DNA from: PHBD01 sp964578535
GTDB taxonomy: Bacteria > Desulfobacterota > Syntrophia > Syntrophales > PHBD01
Direction: 5' to 3'
NCBI GenBank assembly: GCA_964578535.1
Contig: CAZODI010000027.1
Span: 1 to 45,838 of the forward strand
Length of the DNA stretch: 45,838 bases
The position numbers and the translations under genes are program-made. The notes under the pieces are model-generated. The model searched no databases. It worked only from the letters and a program-made list of their open reading frames with translations, and was not told the origin of the DNA. Each line of letters begins with the position of its first letter. Position 1 is the stretch's first letter. Shown here piece after piece: positions 42,101-45,838 of the stretch.

Positions 42101-42698
42101 TGAGGTCCGGGTCCAGGGATCGCCGCCGGGTCAGCTCCAGGAAGGCCTCGGGACCGGCGTTCCGCGCCAGGGCGAAGGCGGCGAACTCCCGCGGGGCGCC
42201 GTAGAAGTGGCGGCGCCAGAAGTCCCGGAGGATCTCCCGCCGGAGGTCTTCCACGTCGGGGGTCATCTCCGTTCCGAAGAGGCTGTGGCTCTCGAAGACG
42301 TTTTCCCGGAGGGCCCGCTGGCAGAAGGCGTGGATCGTGGTGATGGGGACCTCGTCGAAGTCCCGCAGGGCGTCCCGGAGGATCCGCCGGGCCTGCCCGG
42401 GCCGGGAATGCTTCTTCACCAGGCCGTCCAGGAAGGGGTCGTCCTCCCTGCCGCCGGCCTCGAAGGCCCCCATGGCGTCGCGGATTCGGTTCCGGATCCG
42501 GTCCCGAAGCTCCTCTGTGGCGGCCTCCGTGAAGGTAACGACGAGGATCCGCCGGGCCTCCAGCCCTTTCTCCAGGAGGAGCCGGAGGAAGATGGCCTCG
42601 ATGGCGTAGGTCTTCCCCGTTCCGGCGTTGGCCTCGATGAGGTTCGTGCCCTCGAGGGGGCTGGACAGGAGGTTGAAGGGCCGCGCGTCCGCCATCAT
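39193..42698 (-). CDS. recB: RecBCD exonuclease V, RecB helicase-nuclease subunit (interrupted by gap)
   Basis: The 3'-5' helicase and nuclease subunit is present as 465 N-terminal and 669 C-terminal codons around an N gap (41202-41301). The N-terminal part has Walker A EANAGTGKTYAIEA, VTFTEAATEELRDRIR, IDEFQDTDPVQYAIF, IGDPKQAIYSFRGADLF and LTENWRS. The C-terminal part has VRIVTIHKSKGLQYPVVF, RLLYVALTRAKHRCYVAWG and the nuclease domain GTFFHDLLEHLDF, GYMDLVFRAEGRFWLVDWKS with the catalytic D...D-W-K, and LLYVTALDRWL. The two halves fall in different frames because 100 N is nominal; a real length of 3n+2 restores one frame. The start ATG 42698 overlaps the recC stop in an ATGA; a second ATG follows at once. 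GAGGAGG precedes it. Confidence 0.9.
41202..41301. other. Assembly gap (100 N) inside recB
   Basis: Exactly 100 N. It falls after the ENWRSEPDLVTAVNALF region. The family usually has about 70 to 110 residues between that point and LREGDVAVLVRDRFEA, so the true gap is probably longer than 100 bases. The flanks do not overlap. Confidence 0.97.
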
Positions 42699-45600
42699 GC
42701 CTCCTCGCTTCCCAGCAGGGGATTGAAGACCGCGAGGGCCGTCGGACCGAAGGTCTCGTCCTCCAGCGGCGATGCCCCGCGGAAGCAGATGCCGTACCAG
42801 GGATCGTTCTTCTCGGCGTATTGGAAAGCGTCCCATTTGCCGAAAGCGGCGGCCAGGGCCGCGGCCGGGTTCCCCGTCTTCGCATGGCGGACCGCATATT
42901 CCAGGGACGATTCGGGGACGAAGGGCAGGGGCCTTGTGAGGCCCTTCCAGTACAGATCGAGGAGCGTGGCGAGCGTCCCTTCCGGATCCGCGGGAGCGCC
43001 GTAGATGCGGGTCTTCCCGTCGCGGCCGACCAGGACGGACCTCCAGGCGGCGCGCCCCGCCGCATGGCCCGCCAGGTGGGTGATCCACGTCCGCAGGCGA
43101 TCTCCGGCCTTGATCCGGGCGGGCCGGAAAGAAACGGGCCCGCCGGCGTAGACGCTTCCGATCCGGCCGGTCAGATGAAATTCCCCGATGGTGAGATCCA
43201 GGACCAGCGGCTCCGCCGGCCCCCCTTCCGTGTGGGGCTGCACGGCCGCCAGGAGCGCCGCCGCCTCGCTCCACAGGCTGTCGAACCGGCAGAGGCCGGG
43301 AGTTCCATGCGGAAGGAGCCCGGCGGCCAAGAGGGTGTCCCGGGCGTTTCCCGGATCCCTGCCGGTCCGGACGGCTCCGAGCAGATACTGCAGGACGCCG
43401 TATCGCGCCAGATACCCCAGGGCGAAGGGCTCGGCGTCCTCCAGCGGCTCCTCCTCCCGCACGAGCCGGAGCCCCAGGCGGCGGGACAGGAGAAACCGCG
43501 CCGGGTTGGAAAAGAAGGACGCCAGGGCGTCAACGTCCACGGTCCTCCATTCCGGTTCCGGCTCCGGCAGGTCCGACGGCAGAAAATCCTGCGGCGGCGT
43601 CCGCTCTCCCGCGGCGCGCAGGGCGGCGGCCCCGTTTTCCGGGGAGTAGCTGACGAAGCGCTTGTCGCCCTTGAAATACAGGGGGCTGAAGGCCTGGAGG
43701 GGGTGGCGCGTCACCAGCCGTTCCCGGAGATCCCTTCCCTCCGGGCCGGCGAAACCGGATTCCACGGTGTCGAGGAGCTCGCTCACCAGGACCGACGGCG
43801 GGCGGACGGCGTTGTCCCGGATGCCCTGGCCGGTGTAGCTGATGTAGAGCTTATCCCGGGCCGACAGGAGGGATTCGAGAAAGAGGTAGCGGTCATCCTG
43901 CCTGCGGGAGCGGTCGCCCCGGCGGGGATTCTGCGCCATCAGGTCGAATCCCAGGGGGACGGAGACGCGCGGATAGGCGCCGTCGTTCATGCCCAGGAGG
44001 CAGAGGACCCGGAAGGGGATGCTCCGCATGGGGAGCATGGCGCAGAAGGTGACCCCGCCAGCGAGGAACCCGAAGCCAAATCCCTTTCCCCCCAGGCGCT
44101 CCCGGAGGTGGTCGCGGACCACCGCCGGGCCGACGGGTCCGGTGAACCCCGCCGCGGCCGCCAGGTCTGCCATCTCCGTGATCGTCCGGTACAGCGTCTC
44201 GATCTCTCCCAGGGGGTCGTCGTCCCGGGAGAGAAAGGCGTCCAGGGTTTCCGCGAGGAAGAGGGACCAGTCCGCGGGGGGACGTGGGCGGTCGAGATCC
44301 GCGGCGACGCGGAAGAGGGCGTCAGTAAAGCCGAGGAATCTGGCCAGGATCTCCGCGTCCCCGCCCTCAATGCGGTCGTAGGGCACGATGCCGTGGAACG
44401 GGGAATCGTCGTCCCGGGCCGTCAGGGCGTACCCCAGGAGCATCCGGTCGAGGCCCGCCCGCCAGGTGTTTTCGGCGATCTCCGGCAGGCCCAGGGCGGC
44501 CCGGTGGGCGGCGTCAAGGCCCCAGCGGATGCCGGATTCGCGGATCCAGACGGCGACGCGCTCCAGGTCCTCCTCGGAGAGGCCGAAGCGGGAACGGACC
44601 GGGGCCGTCTCCAGGAGGTCGAGGACGTCCGGCGCGCCGAGGCGGCTCCCCGCCAGGTCCAGGAGGCGGAAAAAGGCCTCCGCCGCCGGGCTGTCCTGGG
44701 GAAGGCTACGGTCGGCGATGCTGAAGGGGATGCGACGGGGATCGTCCGGCGGCAGCGAGAATACCGCCTGGATGTAGGGCGCATACAGGCCGAGGTCGGG
44801 CGTCATGACCAGGATGTCCCTCGGCTCCAGTCCCGGGTCTTCCTCGAAGAGGGCGAGCAGGCGATCCTGGAGGACCTCCACCTCCCGCATGGGGCTGTGG
44901 CAGGAGACGATCTCGACGGAGCGGTCGCCCGGCGGGAGGAGGGTCCGGTCCCCGTTTCTTCCCCGTTCCCGGAGGTTCAGGATGTCCGACTGCAGCGCCG
45001 CAAGCAGCGTTCCTTCGCCCGGGTCTTCATAGGATTCGTCTTTCGGCACCTCCCCGGCCTCCAGGAGATCGAAGAAGTCCCGGCCGAGGGTCCCCAGGGA
45101 GGCCAGGAGGGGATTGCCCTCCTCCAGGTGGAGCTCTGTCCCGTCCCCGCCGTCGCGGGCGATCCGGCGTCCCGGGACGATGTCGCCCCAGTACTCCCGG
45201 CAGGGGTTCATGACGAAGAGGTGGACATCCACATAAGCCGACAACGCGGCAAGGACCTCGACGTGGAAGGGCGGGAGGGCCGAGATGCCGAAGATCGAGA
45301 CCCGCGGGGGTAGGCCTGCAGCCCGGAAGGCCGGATTCGCCAAGGCCTTCCGGAATGCTGCCAGCATCGCCGCCCGGTGGCTCGAGCCCTTCCTTGCCGC
45401 CAGCTCCCGCCAGAGGGCGGCCTGCCAGTGGCTGTCGTCCCCCTTCTCCCAGCGGTTGATCCAGTCGGGCCGGAAGAGAAGGTAGAGGTCGAAGAGATCG
45501 GCGATGCGGCCCGAGAGCTGGTAGAGCCGGAGATCCCGCTCCGTCTCGCCCAGGTAGCCCCGGAGGGCCCCGAAGCCCGGCCGGTCGAGGCAGGTCGGCA

Positions 45601-45838
45601 GGAGCCCCATGACCTCCCAGGCCATCACGGCCGGGTCGAAGGGGGAGCCGTTCGGTTTGCCCACGCCGGCGGCGTCTCCGAGAACTGCCCGGAAGACCTC
45701 CTGGACAAAATGGTTTGGGAAGGGGAAGCGAAGGTTGGCCGCCACCCCGTGGCGCTTCGCCAGCTCCAGGGAGACCCACCGCTCCATGCCCCGGCTCTGG
45801 ACCAGGATCACCTCCGCCTGGAACGGGTCCGCCGGCGG
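42695..45838 (-). CDS. recC: RecBCD exonuclease V, RecC subunit (5' end outside window)
   Basis: The visible 1047 codons lack only the extreme N-terminus, since the frame runs to the window edge with DPFQAEVILVQSRGMERW, which normally lies some 25 to 30 residues into RecC. The helicase-like scaffold is complete: FPFPNHFVQEVF, HWQAALWREL, CHSPMREVEVLQDRLLALFE, ILVMTPDLGLYAPYIQAVF, LCLLGMNDGAYPR and RYLFLESLLSARDKLYISYTG. RecC recognises Chi and holds RecB and RecD. Its stop overlaps the recB start, so the three genes form a tight operon in the E. coli order but without the protease gene found between recC and recB there. Confidence 0.92.
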   Translation of the reverse strand, partial: PPADPFQAEVILVQSRGMERWVSLELAKRHGVAANLRFPFPNHFVQEVFRAVLGDAAGVGKPNGSPFDPAVMAWEVMGLLPTCLDRPGFGALRGYLGETERDLRLYQLSGRIADLFDLYLLFRPDWINRWEKGDDSHWQAALWRELAARKGSSHRAAMLAAFRKALANPAFRAAGLPPRVSIFGISALPPFHVEVLAALSAYVDVHLFVMNPCREYWGDIVPGRRIARDGGDGTELHLEEGNPLLASLGTLGRDFFDLLEAGEVPKDESYEDPGEGTLLAALQSDILNLRERGRNGDRTLLPPGDRSVEIVSCHSPMREVEVLQDRLLALFEEDPGLEPRDILVMTPDLGLYAPYIQAVFSLPPDDPRRIPFSIADRSLPQDSPAAEAFFRLLDLAGSRLGAPDVLDLLETAPVRSRFGLSEEDLERVAVWIRESGIRWGLDAAHRAALGLPEIAENTWRAGLDRMLLGYALTARDDDSPFHGIVPYDRIEGGDAEILARFLGFTDALFRVAADLDRPRPPADWSLFLAETLDAFLSRDDDPLGEIETLYRTITEMADLAAAAGFTGPVGPAVVRDHLRERLGGKGFGFGFLAGGVTFCAMLPMRSIPFRVLCLLGMNDGAYPRVSVPLGFDLMAQNPRRGDRSRRQDDRYLFLESLLSARDKLYISYTGQGIRDNAVRPPSVLVSELLDTVESGFAGPEGRDLRERLVTRHPLQAFSPLYFKGDKRFVSYSPENGAAALRAAGERTPPQDFLPSDLPEPEPEWRTVDVDALASFFSNPARFLLSRRLGLRLVREEEPLEDAEPFALGYLARYGVLQYLLGAVRTGRDPGNARDTLLAAGLLPHGTPGLCRFDSLWSEAAALLAAVQPHTEGGPAEPLVLDLTIGEFHLTGRIGSVYAGGPVSFRPARIKAGDRLRTWITHLAGHAAGRAAWRSVLVGRDGKTRIYGAPADPEGTLATLLDLYWKGLTRPLPFVPESSLEYAVRHAKTGNPAAALAAAFGKWDAFQYAEKNDPWYGICFRGASPLEDETFGPTALAVFNPLLGSEEA

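Noticed and set aside
42821..45313. An 830-codon open frame on the plus strand opposite recC, and similar long frames opposite recB, recD and iorA
   Set aside because: GC-rich third positions of the real genes keep the opposite strand open. These frames have Arg/Gly/Pro-rich composition, no recognisable domain and overlap genes with clear motifs.
1..45838. tRNA, rRNA, CRISPR arrays, insertion sequences, prophage
   Set aside because: I looked for cloverleaf-like segments, regularly spaced repeats, transposases and phage structural genes and found none.

Overview
The window is about 45.8 kb of GC-rich, densely coding DNA from an anaerobic bacterium. It is a scaffold with three 100-N gaps (5783-5882, 18947-19046, 41202-41301), so it is probably a metagenome-assembled or draft genome. 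Gene content fits a Desulfobacterota member, perhaps near the syntrophic fatty-acid or aromatic-acid degraders (Syntrophus-like). Pointers are several acyl-CoA ligase, thiolase, crotonase and hot-dog thioesterase genes, an IorAB-type ferredoxin oxidoreductase with an FrhB-like partner, rubrerythrin, a sigma-54 regulator beside a YaaH-type acetate transporter, a bacterial Dnmt2 homologue and a GAAC-N4-GTTC type SOS box. The lineage is an inference. I saw no tRNA, rRNA, CRISPR array, insertion sequence or prophage.

Layout. 1-2810: partial TPM-domain gene, then a NarL-type response regulator and its soluble histidine kinase (minus strand), and an AT-rich control region. 2811-7214: MFS carboxylate-type transporter, acyl-CoA ligase and SCPx-type thiolase (plus), closed by a strong terminator. 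7258-10847: secreted M60/TCAF-like metalloprotease and a secreted RsiV-like protein. 10886-14585: operon FrhB-like, iorA, iorB (minus). 14712-18718: an OmpR-type two-component system facing a small exported protein and a DOMON-like lipoprotein. 19071-21127: ECF-type sigma factor with a Cys-containing C-terminal extension, and a QueG-like Fe-S protein. 21248-23927: sigma-54 activator divergent from an acetate/succinate-type transporter, with a long inverted repeat between them. 24364-28828: MerR regulator with an operator over its own promoter, nitronate monooxygenase-like flavoprotein, long-chain acyl-CoA synthetase and thioesterase. 28853-30611: Dnmt2, lexA and a small membrane protein (minus). 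31006-37066: rubrerythrin, UbiA-like protein, enoyl-CoA hydratase, Na/Pi cotransporter, AmpD-like amidase, and a secreted Ntn-hydrolase (minus). 37356-45838: recC-recB-recD (minus; recC runs off the window, recB contains a gap).

How it fits together. The metabolic genes describe uptake and CoA activation of carboxylic acids, beta-oxidation-type steps and acetate exchange, with flavin/ferredoxin proteins to handle electrons. They are interleaved with four regulator types (NarL, OmpR, sigma-54, MerR). The DNA-repair part joins an SOS regulator to RecBCD. The most unusual items are the Dnmt2-lexA-small membrane protein cluster with an SOS box filling the spacer of an apparently leaderless lexA promoter, the duplicated-fold MerR regulator, the transporter with an Ala-rich loop insertion, and the sensor/lipoprotein/small exported protein locus.
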